From NCBI GenBank assembly GCA_029641185.1, contig JAPWGK010000038.1:62001-126000 (forward strand): a stretch of 64,000 nt of DNA, given 5' to 3'. The position numbers and the translations under genes were made by a program. Below the pieces are notes generated by a model, which saw nothing but the letters and a program-made list of their open reading frames with translations, was not told the DNA's origin and did not search any database. Position 1 is the first letter of the stretch. Every line of letters begins with the position of its first letter. Below are positions 21,917 through 33,850 of this stretch, piece by piece. Origin of the DNA: Pseudofabraea citricarpa. Lineage: Eukaryota; Ascomycota; Leotiomycetes; Helotiales; Dermateaceae.

Positions 21917-24383
21917 ATGATTGAAAGTTACGATTTTTTACACCTGGAAGTGGTACATATGCCCGGTTCTGAAGAGAACAATCTCACGGAATGGTTTCAA
22001 CGATACGGGGAACTGGATGGCAATGATATTTCCAAAGATTCCGATGTCCTTCAAGCGGTGAATTCCGACGAGCTCCCTGTGAGTTTCATTGAACAGCGAA
22101 TTAGGGAATCGACACCAAAAGCTCCCGCCACGAGAGGATTCTGCGTCAAATGTCAAGATTTGTTTGATAATTGGCCTTCGTTAGGTAGTTCATCGACTAG
22201 AAACCACGACTCCAAGCCCGACCTAGACGAAGATGGATGGGAGTATGCTGTCGCAAGATCATGTAGCACTTTCGAATTGGAAGCCTCAGCGCGCTCTGGA
22301 TGCAGATTTTGCACATTCTTACTACAATCTCTCAAGGATGTTAACTTACTGGACACATTTCGCAAGATTGAAGCACGCTTGTATCATCTCGATAAAGAAG
22401 CGATTGCATCTTTGTGTATTCAGAACTGGGGGACAAACCCTTCTCAACTCCTATGGCTAAACTTACCTGGAAAGATCTGCACTTCATGTAATTCTGGCTT
22501 GGCTTCAACTGTGAAATTTGACTCGACTTTTCTACCAGCCTCAGGTGCGTCGTATTTCATAAGCACAATGTTTCAATCTTGCTGACAGGCTGAAGCCGAT
22601 TGTTATGATAACCCGCGGGACGTGTTTGAGGTAGCGAGTAATTGGCTGTCTACTTGTTCTGAAAGCCATGAGCTCTGTAAAAACAATGAGAACACGCTCC
22701 CAACAAGGCTGATCTCGATTACTGGCGAATCGCTGCGTTTAGTGTTGAGCTCCGAATACCACAAGAGGCCGCGATACGCCACTCTATCACATAGCTGGGG
22801 TTCCCACGATGTCATCAAGCTCACTTCAGATAATATGGATGACTTTATGACGGCAATACTGGTTGAAAGACTTCCAGCAACCTTCAAGGACGCCATTAAA
22901 ATTGCTCAAAGATTAGGTTTAGATGCATTGTGGGTTGATTCACTATGCATTTTGCAAGACAGTGAAGATGATTGGCAAAAGGAGTCGGCGCTGATGTCCT
23001 CAGTCTATGGCGGGTCAACTATTAATATAGCTGCGTCGTCCGCTCGTGATAGTAGCCAAGGTTGTTTTCTTAAGCCGCTTAACTTCAGTGGCGGGCTTCG
23101 AGCTCGAATCACTGACGGTGGACGACAAAGAGTGCAGGACTTTCGAAGTTCGAACGAATACAATCTTTCAACTTTTGATACTCACCTGGGATCTAGAGCC
23201 TGGTGAGTTTGACTTTCTTTTTTAAGCATAAGCTCTTATTCTGGTTGTTACTAGATACGCGTAGAGTGTTAGCTGGCAAACTCGTGCATGTTTCTTTACG
23301 TCAGAAATACACATCGCAATTACGAATCCAATCCAAACGGGTATGCTGACTTGGGACTATCAATAATGTAGGGCACTACAGGAGAAACTGTTACCACCTC
23401 GAACGATTCATTTAGGCGATCGAGGCGCCTTCTGGGAGTGTAGAATGAACATTGCATCCGAATATCTTCCAGATGGGTTTCCACGGATACTCGTCTTCTC
23501 ACTTGTTCGTCGAAAGACAAATTTTGAAGGGCTATGGCCTCAGATCGTGCGACTTTATTCTACCGCGACTCTTACTTTTGGGAAAGACAAATTACCAGCG
23601 CTTTCTGGTGTTGCAAGGCTCGGGCATGATGAAACCGGTGACGAATATCTGGCGGGGCTATGGAGGCGTCAGATTGAGGAACAGCTATGCTGGCGCCGGT
23701 GGGTGCCCAAAACCATAGCAAAGCGACCAACTTGGCGAGCACCCACCTGGTCTTGGGCTTCTATCGATGGAAAGGTATTGTGGTATAGGTTGCAGAAAGG
23801 TATCCTTGATACTCAACATGCACACGTTTTGGATGCTAGCACGGCGAAATACGGCCACGATCCGTTCGGGCAGGTAACTAGTGGAGTAATTCGACTTGGT
23901 TGCTCCACCATGGCATCTGGCTACTTGGTTTTTTCAGATAAGACCAATGAAGTGGAGGCTGAAACAGACATTTTTATTATGTTACGTGTCGGTAATGAGG
24001 ACAAGGAATTTCTCATCCAGCTCGACTGTTCAGATGATATACGTTCAGGGGATAATGAACTAGTTTATCTCTTGCCCTTACTCAGTGGCAAAACAGGCAC
24101 AGGGACTATCTTGGAAAACGATGATTGTCTAGATGAATTCATGATAGAGGGTATTGTGCTTCGCCCCAACCCCACAAAAGGCGAGTTTTCTAGGATTGGA
24201 TCATTCCACTTCTACAAAGATAGAGCCTTGTTACCAGAGGAAGATAGTGGTGGGGAAGAAGCTTATAAGCCCTTCTTCAAGGTATTGGAAGACTATGGAG
24301 TGACAATAGCTGAGGCAGTATGTGCCGAGATCATCACGAATTCCAGATATCCCGAGGAAAAATTCGTCATCACTCTCGTATGA
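21917..24383 (+). CDS. HET-domain (heterokaryon incompatibility type) protein
   Basis: Model join(21917..22544,22596..23202,23372..24383), 748 aa. The HET domain spans about residues 269-425, with YATLSHSWG, LPATFKDAIKIAQRLG, LWVDSLCILQD, DWQKESALMSSVYGGS and INIAASSARDSSQGCF. After the intron at 23203-23371 comes the W-A-LQE box joined to PPRTIHLGDRGAFWEC, and further on WRAPTWSWASIDG. A Cys-rich segment (CVKCQDLFDNW, CRFCTFLL) precedes the domain. HET proteins trigger cell death after non-self fusion when paired with a variable partner; whether this one does is unknown. The first intron uses a GTGCGT donor and a GCTGAAG acceptor at 22594-22595, chosen because the nearer CAG breaks the frame. 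Confidence 0.9.
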
Positions 24384-26642
24384 AGAACGAGAATTTTTTA
24401 AACCCATCCAGCTATATACCGAGCGTACTACAGATTAGTCGATCAACTATTTGGGTTCATGCAGGAGGGTATAGATGTAGTCAACTCAATAACGGTACGT
24501 ATGCAAGACATATATCTACTATCAAAAGGATGCACCTATCGAGGCCTGGAGACATCTTAATACTTGGCTGGTAGAAAGAGCAATTGTGATCTTGTCGATC
24601 TGTTTTAGGCCATGATCATAGATAAACGGTTTAAATGGCCCAGAATTATCCAAGCTTTTCAATGTAGAAGGGTTCGGATCTCAAACAATCCCGAGAAGAA
24701 CACAGCCCCTGAGTCATCTCTAAAGGCTAGGGTATCCACAGACGTAGATAATGCGACATGAAGCGGCGCAATGTTCTCCCATACAGCCTTGACCAAGCAT
24801 AATGGCTTCTAGCTTCGTCGATAGGCGGCAGTGCTCGTAAAGGATTGGTAATAGAACTACTTAGAAGCTTTAGCACCCATGGTAGTAATTCATCATAAAT
24901 AGATCATATAATCTCAACCAATACAGCTAATTATTAGTAAGATTCCATGCTGGAAAGGCCCGTAATAAAGAAAACTTCGGGGACCGATAAATCATGCTCT
25001 GTATCTTCGGATGGACTACATTACCCCAGTCAAATGAAATTGTTTGCATCTTCAGGCTACGCTTCTACTTATGTCGGATAATTTGTATAAATATCAAATT
25101 CAAAGTGAGTATCAACAGAGACTTATATGGTTAATTTTAAATGGGTAGGGCAGAGTGTTCTGTAATAAAATTCCATAATATCTGGATTTTCTACACAGGC
25201 TACTTATGTCTCTTGCATAATTAGCTGCGGCGACTCCCCAACCTACTAAATCATCAGCCAAGATTGAAACAGTGCGTAGTCTTACCTCTTGTGATTGTTG
25301 TTGGAGAATGAATGAAACTCGTCGGTGTTCAATTTGTCGAGTACCGAGGCTTGCACCATCTCGGCTTTCTAACCTTGCAACAAGAATGCGAAGCACGTAG
25401 CGCCAGATTCAGCAAACAAGTTCTAGACCCATGATTGTGGAGACATCTTCCTGGTAGAGTTGACCTTCGTCCCCAGTCCCACTCCCGTAGGTAGTGCCCA
25501 GGTACTCGTCAAAACGGAATACTCCCTCAAAGACAAGGAAAAGAAATCATTCAACCAAAGATTATTGTGGATGATAATATCATATCAGTGTCATCTGAAG
25601 GGGTGTTCTGTTTTATCGATTGCCACTCTCAGCGGGGAGCGAGCCTGAAGAACGAAGGTCAAGTATCGCAAGAGGTACTAGCCTCCACCCATTACCTCTT
25701 CTATAGACTAAATTAGGCTTTTGATCGTGTGTTACAATTTCAGAAGACCGCATAAGGACCAAAAAGTCAACGGCCTCTTGCTACCGGATTTCGGTCAGCT
25801 ACAGAGCACCGCTCGGCTAATCTAGGGGGCTCGAATATGAACTTGGATATATTACCAGTGGATTAACCAATGATGTGAGATGGAATATTCTATCTCATTT
25901 AGTTGAGGAAGGGGTGATGCAAGAGACACATCCGGGATTTCTTGTTTAGCTGACCATCTGGAAGACATTCGGTGGTTGTGGAAGCTCCACACTATCTTTT
26001 CGCCGAGAGCCGAGCAACTTTATTGGTTGTTTGACAGTTCATCTGACAATCAATGACTATAAATTCCTGCTCTCCACTTGTGTCGTATGTCGATCCCGGA
26101 CTCCTTATTCCCTGACAGCCCCGGTGATTCTACGCAACGCCAGCTTGATCATGGACTCTGCATCTGCCGTTGAGCTCGAAATGCCCGGGATTGCTTCTTA
26201 TATGCTGATGTCGGACTTCATGTTTACTCATAAGACAGAGGCTACCACCACCAGTCGGACTCCGAGGAAGCACGGGTGTCTATCGTGTGCGTCACTTCTG
26301 GTCTCGCCTGCTTTGAAGGACTTCTAACTGGTTGGAGATATCTTGGAGTGCTATGAGACGGCTATCTTTTCTTCACACGAATACTGTCAGGGAACTCCTA
26401 CGCGCCATCACTGCATTCAACCTCGGTCTGAAACCAGTCACACATATCATGGCGCCGTCATTCGCTGCATCTACAGAGAACCTGGAATTTGTGATCCTCT
26501 GCAAAGAGATTGAGCAATTCTTATATAAGGTCGGAGTTGGCCAGGCCATTGATTTTGGCAGCTAGTATCTAATAGGTACTTCTATTCACCAATTCTGCTT
26601 TCTTTCTCAACATCCAAGTAATTATCCGACTCAGTAGCGATC
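24384..26642. other. Mostly gene-free; possible small two-exon gene near 26151-26565
   Basis: From 24384 to about 26000 no gene is supported. At 26151 an ATG opens a short frame (MDSASAVELEMPGIASYML), and at about 26340-26565 two overlapping frames are both open. A spliced small protein is possible, with a donor in GGGTGTCTATC near 26275 and an acceptor near TTGGAG at 26330-26345. Neither frame resembles a family I know, so I make no CDS call. Confidence 0.3.
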
Positions 26643-28311
26643 ATGGCATACCACAGCGTCCCAATTTTTGCAATTGGTGCCGTCCTTTTGGCCTATATCG
26701 TGGTGATCAAGGTGCACTCTCTCATCACCACCTACAACTTCTCCCGCACCCGCGGCTGTGAATCCATCATCAATCACCCCCAGCCGGAGCGAATCCTCGG
26801 TCTGAGACTCTATCAGGACCTGGTTGAAGCCGCACGCGGTAAAAGAGTCCTCGAGTTATTTGTCGAAAAGTTTAGGCAGTATGGACATACATGGCGATGT
26901 GTTATTTTGGGAAAATATGTCATTATGACTGACGAGCCAGCAAATGTCAAGGCGTTGTTATCAACGCAATTTAAGGACTTCTCACTGGGGGATAGGCTGG
27001 CCGCCTTCGGCCCCCTGTTGGGAAAGGGAATCTTTACATCAGATGGTGTCGCATGGGAGCATTCACGTGTAAGATCTCAGTCTTTCTATGCCTACTGCGA
27101 CTATCTCAGCGAGAACTGAAAAGCTTCGACTGAATACTAACTAAACCCAATAGGCGCTTGTTCGTCCCAGCTTTGTTAAGCAGGCTATTACTGAGCTGGA
27201 CACCCTCGAATCCCACCTCCAAGCCCTCTTTAGTATTATACCAAAAGACAAGTCAAAATTCGACCTCCAGCCTCTCTTCTTCCAACTGACGCTCGATAAT
27301 TCCACCGAATTTCTTCTTGGCGAATCAGTACGCAGTCTTACAAGTCCATCAGGATCTGCTGAGCAAGAATTTGGGATAAAGTTCGATTTCGCACAGTTTC
27401 AACTTATGGATCGACTACGCTTGGGACGCTTTGTTTATTTTCATGGAAGCAAGGAATTCTATGATGCATGTAAATTTGTTCACGTCTTTGTGGACAAGTA
27501 TGTGCACAAAGCTTTACAAGCTAAGCATGCGGAGAAAGTACAAGCCACACAGGAAAGCGAAAAGAAGGGGAAATATATCTTTCTGAAAGAACTCGTGCAA
27601 GTCACAGACGATCCGATTCAGATACGTTCTGAGCTTCTGAATATCCTCCTTGCAGGTAGAGACACAACCGCTGGCACTCTATGCAACACCTTTTTCGTCC
27701 TCGCCCGTCGCCCTGAGATCTGGGCGAAGCTTCGTGCCGAAGTAGATGAATTAGGCGGCAAGAAGCCTGACTACGAGACTTTGAAGGGCTTGAAATACCT
27801 GAAATGGGTGTTGAACGAGTGTATGTTTCTCCTGTGATACTTTTACAGCAAATTAGATGACTGCCTCAACTAACACATTATAACTTCAGCAATTCGTCTT
27901 TTTCCTTCGGTTCCCTCCAACGCCCGTACTGCCGTCAGGCTTACCACCCTCCCCATCGGCGGCGGTCTAGATGGAAAATCGCCTATGGTAATTCAGCCTG
28001 GACAGGAGGTAAGCTACCATGTTCATTCTATGCACCGTCGCAAAGATATCTACGGTGAAGATGCGGACGAGTTCAGGCCAGAACGCTGGGAAACGCTGCG
28101 TGTAGGCTGGGAGTTTGTCCCATTCAATGGAGGCCCAAGAATCTGCTTAGGGCAACAATTCGCCTTAACAACTGCGGGATATACAATTGTGAGGTTAATG
28201 CAGCACTTTGAGTCGTTTGAGGCCAGGGATCCTAAATCTTGGTGTGAGGGATTACATTTGACGTTAAGCTCCGGAAATGGGGTTTGGGTTGCGGCTACTC
28301 CACAAGTCTAA
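26643..28311 (+). CDS. Cytochrome P450, CYP52-like
   Basis: Model join(26643..27068,27154..27820,27890..28311), 504 aa. An N-terminal membrane anchor (VPIFAIGAVLLAYIVVIKV) points to the ER. The I-helix motif is LLAGRDTTAG, the ExxR is ESIRLFP (made across intron 2), the PERF-like motif is FRPERW, and the heme loop is FVPFNGGPRICLGQQFA. YHVHSMHRRKDIYGEDADEF is typical of the alkane/fatty-acid hydroxylase group CYP52 and relatives. The likely reaction is terminal or subterminal hydroxylation of a fatty substrate with NADPH-P450 reductase. Introns are 85 and 69 nt with good sites. Confidence 0.92.
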
Positions 28312-29030
28312 TGTCAAGACAGTTATAACTAAATTGTGTCTGATCTCAAATACTATCAATAGAATGTCGTTTTTGTTGTCTGAGATTATAAGACGATTGT
28401 TTTGAGTGCACTCTGATCTACATACTGTTAACTACTTCACGGAATGAAATAATATCTCTAAGGTCACTTGTGTTGAATAGATATGTCTTTGCCTTCTTAC
28501 TGTATCATCTCAAAATTGAGATTCTTTGGAAATACGGAGCTAATAAGTAGGTCACTGTGATTATTGGCTTCGGATTTCGGAAATCGAGAACCGAGAGCCG
28601 AAATATACTCGCTTCTCATATTAGACCTACTCGTCGGGCTCGCTTTCATTTTCTCTGTCGTCACTTCTCTTCGAGACAGGAAAAGTAGATTCAAAATGAA
28701 AATAAACACATAGCGTAGTGATTCGTATCAAAGAAGTTATTTGAAGCTTACAATTATCCTTGACGTATGACTTGGTGTAAGCGATAGAAAATCCTACAAC
28801 CATTTCTATATTGCACAATACGTTGAGGTATATGACTCTAACTATTTAATAGATTTAAATTTGTTTGAGTACAGATGCTGTTATTAAATACATTTTGAAA
28901 ATAATTACAAGGAGAGGATACATCAAATAAAATGTAAAGCACGTTCTAGTAAATAAAAACAAATCTAAAGCAGCTCGAGGGGGAACGAAATCGTGTTTAT
29001 ATTCATTCTCCAAGATGCTCTGATTCCTTT
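28312..29030. other. Convergent intergenic region
   Basis: Lies between the convergent 3' ends of the P450 and GMC genes. AT-rich; nothing else supported. Confidence 0.5.
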
Positions 29031-31051
29031 TTATGTATTTAGAATGACATCAGCAGCTTTCTCACTGATTATAAAGATTGGTGCTTGAATGAAGATGCCA
29101 GGAATGTTGGGGAAAACACTGGCATCAACTACCCGCAGGTTTTGGACGCCTCTAACCCGAAATTTCGAGTCGAGGACCGCATTTGAATCATCCTCAGCAC
29201 CGATGGGACAACTACAAGAAGCATGATGACCCCAAGCACGATCTTTAATGTATTGTCCTAGATCATCAGGTGAGGTGACTGATGGACCGGGGTTCTCTTC
29301 AACAAAGCTGTCACCACCAAGAAGAGAATACACCGAGTATTCTTCCAACGCTCGACGTGACATATTGATAGCTTGAATCATGGCATCGAGATCCAGTTGA
29401 TCAGCACCTCCGGCGGTTGTGCCGGTATCAAAGTAATTAAAGTTGATGATAGGAGTGTCAAGCGGATTGGTAGATCTGAGCTCAACTGTCCCAGCCCGGT
29501 TGCGAGTATGAGCCTTCAAGGTATACCATGAAAAGTGCTGATGGTCTACAACAGCGGCATCAGCCCACTGTGGGAAGTACCCCGTAAAATCGACTGGACC
29601 AGCGAAGATGTATAGATCAATGTCGGACGTCGACGCAAAGTCAGAATTGACTGCCATGGTAGCAGCAAGACCATTTGTTGCATACGCTCCACGCAGAGCA
29701 AAGATGTTCGGATTATCCTGCCACTTCTGAAGGCAGACATCGTGGGCCTTGCCATCAAACGTACAGCCCTTCAGAATTTCAAAATCCTTTCCGTGTTTGA
29801 TATTCACTGGGATCTCGTACCGATCTTGCATGTTGGTTCCCACACCAGGAAGGTTGTTGATAACGGTAATGTTGAATTTGTTTAGCTCCTCAGAAGCTCC
29901 GATGCCACTCAACTTGAGTAGCTGGGGCGTATTGAAAGCTCCAGCAGCAATAATCACCTCTTTGGTCGCAACTGAAGTGCCAGGAGTGCCTGCGCTACCA
30001 CTAAAGGGACTAGCACTGTATAAGTACTCCCCGTCAAGGAAATCAACCCCCGTTGCTATTGGACTGGTTCCAGAAGTGTCGAAGTTGATCTTTGTAACAT
30101 GGCAGTTCTGCCGGACAGTGAGAGGATAGCCTTGAGCTACTGTCGAGATAATGAAATCACGCACAGCTGTCCTGGTTCCACCTTTCATGATGAGCGGAAT
30201 CTGAAAGAAGCCTTGGGTGGAATCACGAGCTGGGTTTAATCGGCTGTTTGGATCATTCAATAAAGTATTTGCAAGCCCCGTAATTGCGTTGAGAGGGTCG
30301 GGGCCGATTCCCATCACAGCAGCACCGCCAGCTAGATGCTGAGTTAACATCGTGTCATTAAGGAGGATTGTTGGATCAGTGGGCTCGGTAGGAAGCCATT
30401 CGTAGACCTTGTCGAGGTACTGGTTCATGTTTGTCGATGCCCAAGAATTATCACCAGTAATTTGCGCAATTCTATCCCAGTCGCTTGCACTGTCGACTTG
30501 TTAGCTGTGTAATTTTACCAAGAATTAGAGTATGGGGATAATCTTGCTCCCGCTGCAAAGGCACAAAAGAAGTAAGGAAATCCGACATACTGAGGAGTAA
30601 TGAATATGAGAGCATTGTGAGTAATACAGCCCCCCAGTGTGCCCGACCGCGGATAGAGAATTCCAAGTTCTGTAGCGTCTGAAGGTGGATCGGGACCGAC
30701 ATGATATTGGTATGGTCCAACTCGGTACGTGTACTTTGGATCCCTCTTTGCTCTTGTCTGGTCTTTGTAGTGGTTAACAAAGAGGTCCCATCTCAATTTA
30801 GGATCCTGGGTGACGAGTGCTTGGTAACCAGGAACTGAAATGTTGACATTTCCACCCTGGTCGTTCCCAGACTCAATGAGAAGTGTTCGATAACCAGCCA
30901 TTGCTAGCCTACAGGCTAGAGGGCCTCCTCCAGCACCACTTCCAACAACAATATACTCATATTCGAGAGAGACGTTGGAAGCAGTTGGAGCACTGTTGAC
31001 GAATTGGAAGGTCACGTGAAACAAAACCACAAAGATATCCAGCAACTTCAT
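29031..31051 (-). CDS. Secreted GMC oxidoreductase 1
   Basis: Model complement(join(29031..30489,30591..31051)), 639 aa. It has a signal peptide (MKLLDIFVVLFHVTFQFVNS), an ADP-binding fold motif (VVGSGAGGGPLACRLAMAG), the GMC signature 2 (AAGAFNTPQLLKLSGIG), and the C-terminal HHASCSCPIG with the catalytic His region and PGIFIQAPIFIISEKAAD. The family oxidises alcohols, often releasing H2O2. The substrate is not predictable here. It is divergent, by 418 bp, from the peroxygenase at 31470. The 101-nt intron was fixed by codon phase (H-ASDWDR junction). Confidence 0.92.
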
Positions 31052-31469
31052 GATGCCTGTCGTTGCCAAAATCCCGTCTGATTTCCAGCGTTGATATTCA
31101 AAGATGAGTAATAAGAGGGATTTGTAGTAGGAGCACGAGCAGCCACGAGCTACCGAGGCTGAGTCCAAAAAGTTGAGAAAGAAACAGTCCTCGGTTAATT
31201 TTACGAAGTCGAGATGCAATAAGTACAACGGCATTTGAATAGCCGCTATCGATTGTGCGGGGAAGCACAACCACTTTCGTCAGCAGCTTTCCTAAAAGAG
31301 AAGGACTGGAGTAAGCTGAAAAGTTCGATGGAATCCGTGTCTCTTTCTGGCTACTGATCGACATCTTGTTCCTGGCAATCTCGGCAAATGGCAAAGATGG
31401 TCAGCCGGATTGTGAGAAGTCAAAAGGTCGTCTGCATCTTTTTTGTGGTCATGGTCAAACTTTTCCAAC
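31052..31469. promoter_or_regulatory. Bidirectional promoter, GMC 1 / peroxygenase
   Basis: Only 418 bp separate the two start codons, so the genes probably share control elements. No individual motif is claimed. Confidence 0.5.
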
Positions 31470-33035
31470 ATGAAGTTGCTCGGGGATATTCTGTTGATGC
31501 CATGTCTGGTGGCCGCCTTTCCCTTCATTTCAGAGCAGGCTGGTATCAAAAACACTCACCTCCTGAACAGACAACAGGTATGAGTTTTCTCTACAAGTCC
31601 AATATCGCTCTCTGACATTTTATCTCTGCATGCCAAAAAAAAATCTTCTTGGACGTCCCATTGTTTGAGGTCGTCAATCTAACTTTCAGCAGAGCGGCGG
31701 TGGTCAACCCGGAGGCCCAGTTACGTGTCCGTTCAATCCAAATCATCAAGATGCTGTACCCGTGAGCGATGCCTTGTAAGTTTTCTACCTATATGATGAT
31801 TGAGACTCTCTATCTAACGAAATAAGTCCGTATAACGGAGCGAAGGGTGGAATACCAGGCACCGGAGTTGGAGGCTATCAGGTCCCAGCTTTGGGTGACA
31901 TCGATCACCAATTTATCGCTCCAGCCGATACTGATATCAGGGGACCTTGCCCTGGATTGAATGCAGCGGCTAACCGTATGTCCTTTTACCTGACATAATA
32001 GTCCCTTGCTGAATGTGTATAGATGGATTCCTTGCTCGAGATGGCGTGACCAACTATATCGAGTTGATTGATGCAGTTCAAAACGTTTATAATATGGGAT
32101 ACGACCTTGCAAATTTCCTAGCGGTTTTCTCTATCTTTATCGCTGATGGCGATCTTGTTACTACGAAGCTATCGATTGGCTGTGATGCTACAACGCGTAC
32201 TTCCATCAATCCAACGCTCACTGGCAGCGAGCCAGGACTAGATGGTCACAACAAGTTTGAAGCGGATACCTCTCTCACTCGCGATGACTATTTCTTAGGG
32301 GAGGGTGACAACTTTTCATTCAACGGCACTTTGTTTGGTATGATGGCTGAGACTACGGGAGGCAATTTTGATTTCCAGGGGCTTAGCGAGTTTCGGTATC
32401 AGCGATACATCCAAAGCAGGCTTGAAAATCCGCAAATGCAAGTCCCCTCAATGGACTGCGAAGGCTGTGCTGACATATTTTCGTAGGTTTTTCGGCCCTT
32501 TAGGTACATTCACTTATGGAGCCGCGTCGTTTGTCTATGAGCTCTTTCCGTCTGGAACCGATGCTTATCAACCCAACCTTCAGAATACGGCGACATTGTG
32601 AGTAACATATCGAAAAGATAATCTGCGATGCTAATGCATGTGGCAAGCTTTGGTGCAGAGCAGCAGTCAGATGGAACGTGGAGTCATGTTCCCGAACGTA
32701 TCCCCAGCAATTGGACCACCAGAGTGACGCCGTACACTTTACTTGACGTTGCAACGCAAATCCTCGAAATGTACGCTGTGCACCCGGTGGGTTTTGGAGG
32801 AAATGTCAATGGCACGTTTGTTGGCATTGATTTCCCTCCATATATCCAAGGGGGTAATCTCACTGCCGCCCAACCATCTGCCGTGGCATGCCTGTTGTAT
32901 CAGCTTGTGTCTGGTCCCATTCCTTCCAGCCTTAACGGCTTCGTCACCCCCACAGTTGAAGCTCTCCAAGCCGTACTTACGGCAATCGGTGGTGAGTCAT
33001 TCACGAACTTAGGATGCCCCATTCCATTGACCTGA
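31470..33035 (+). CDS. Heme-thiolate peroxygenase / chloroperoxidase family
   Basis: Model join(31470..31577,31690..31775,31827..31975,32023..32437,32487..32597,32648..33035), 418 aa. The signal peptide is MKLLGDILLMPCLVAAFPFI. The heme ligand Cys is in the PCP motif of RGPCPGLNAAANHGFLARDG (joined across intron 3), and EADTSLTRDD is the acid/Arg motif of long-type unspecific peroxygenases. It uses H2O2 to oxygenate or halogenate organic substrates outside the cell. Intron 4 (32438-32486) is non-canonical: only a GC-AG intron (GCAAGT donor) keeps frame. The two flanking GMC genes are plausible H2O2 sources. Confidence 0.92.
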
Positions 33036-33850
33036 GTAACGGACGAATGGATTCCATATCTCTACTATATTATTGTCTTTTAATTGTAAATTCTATTCAA
33101 ACTTCTTTCCTTCCAATATCGCTTGCGTCTTCTTTGTAAACAACAATAGTTTTCTCCTGAATTGTAAATATTGAGAAGGAAAATACATAGATTCATCTGA
33201 ATCATTGATTTTAAATTACAACCAAGATAGTATACAATGCGACCGGCATTAATTATTGCTGGAGAGGAACACAATAAAACGGTAACTATGAGTGAAAAAT
33301 ACAAATCGTAATTAGCTCTTCCTTAAGCATAGCAATACAAGGATTTCAGTACTCCAGTAATTCTGTGTCAGTCAACAGTAGTTGATATGACAGTACGACA
33401 GATCAAATTAATCAGATTATGGTCGGACCTCTCGTCGTTTTACATTATCACAATATACCACCATCAATCTCATAACATGAGTAACTCCTGAACCACATCA
33501 GTCCCCGTTCGTTTAACAACTGCCGTGCTGGTGGCGGTGGTTTGATGCCTCGGCATGACGATCTACTTCTATAGCGTCTTCCCCAAATTACCCGTTCAGC
33601 TCCCCCCGCATTTTGGCTTCCACTAGTTGGGATCAGCATATTTACAATAATGGGATTCTCTCATTTGCCATGGACGTGCCTCGGAGCCCAGATCATTCAG
33701 AGCACGAACACATGTTAGTCACGTGAGGCACCGTCTCCCGCAATATTGTTTTCTCTATAAAGTCGTGCAGACTGTGATGAAAGTACTAGAGTCGATTAAT
33801 CAGGCGAATTAAGTCCAGAGTCGTGAGTGGTCATAGGATTAAGGTGCAAA
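33036..33850. other. Intergenic region, 0.8 kb
   Basis: Holds the 3' flank of the peroxygenase gene and the promoter of GMC 2. An ORF at 33448-33639 (minus) has no recognisable content. Confidence 0.5.

Noticed and set aside
26031..26565. Small gene upstream of the CYP52-like P450
   Set aside because: Two frames are open over the second half and no splice pair could be preferred, so it is mentioned only under the intergenic entry.
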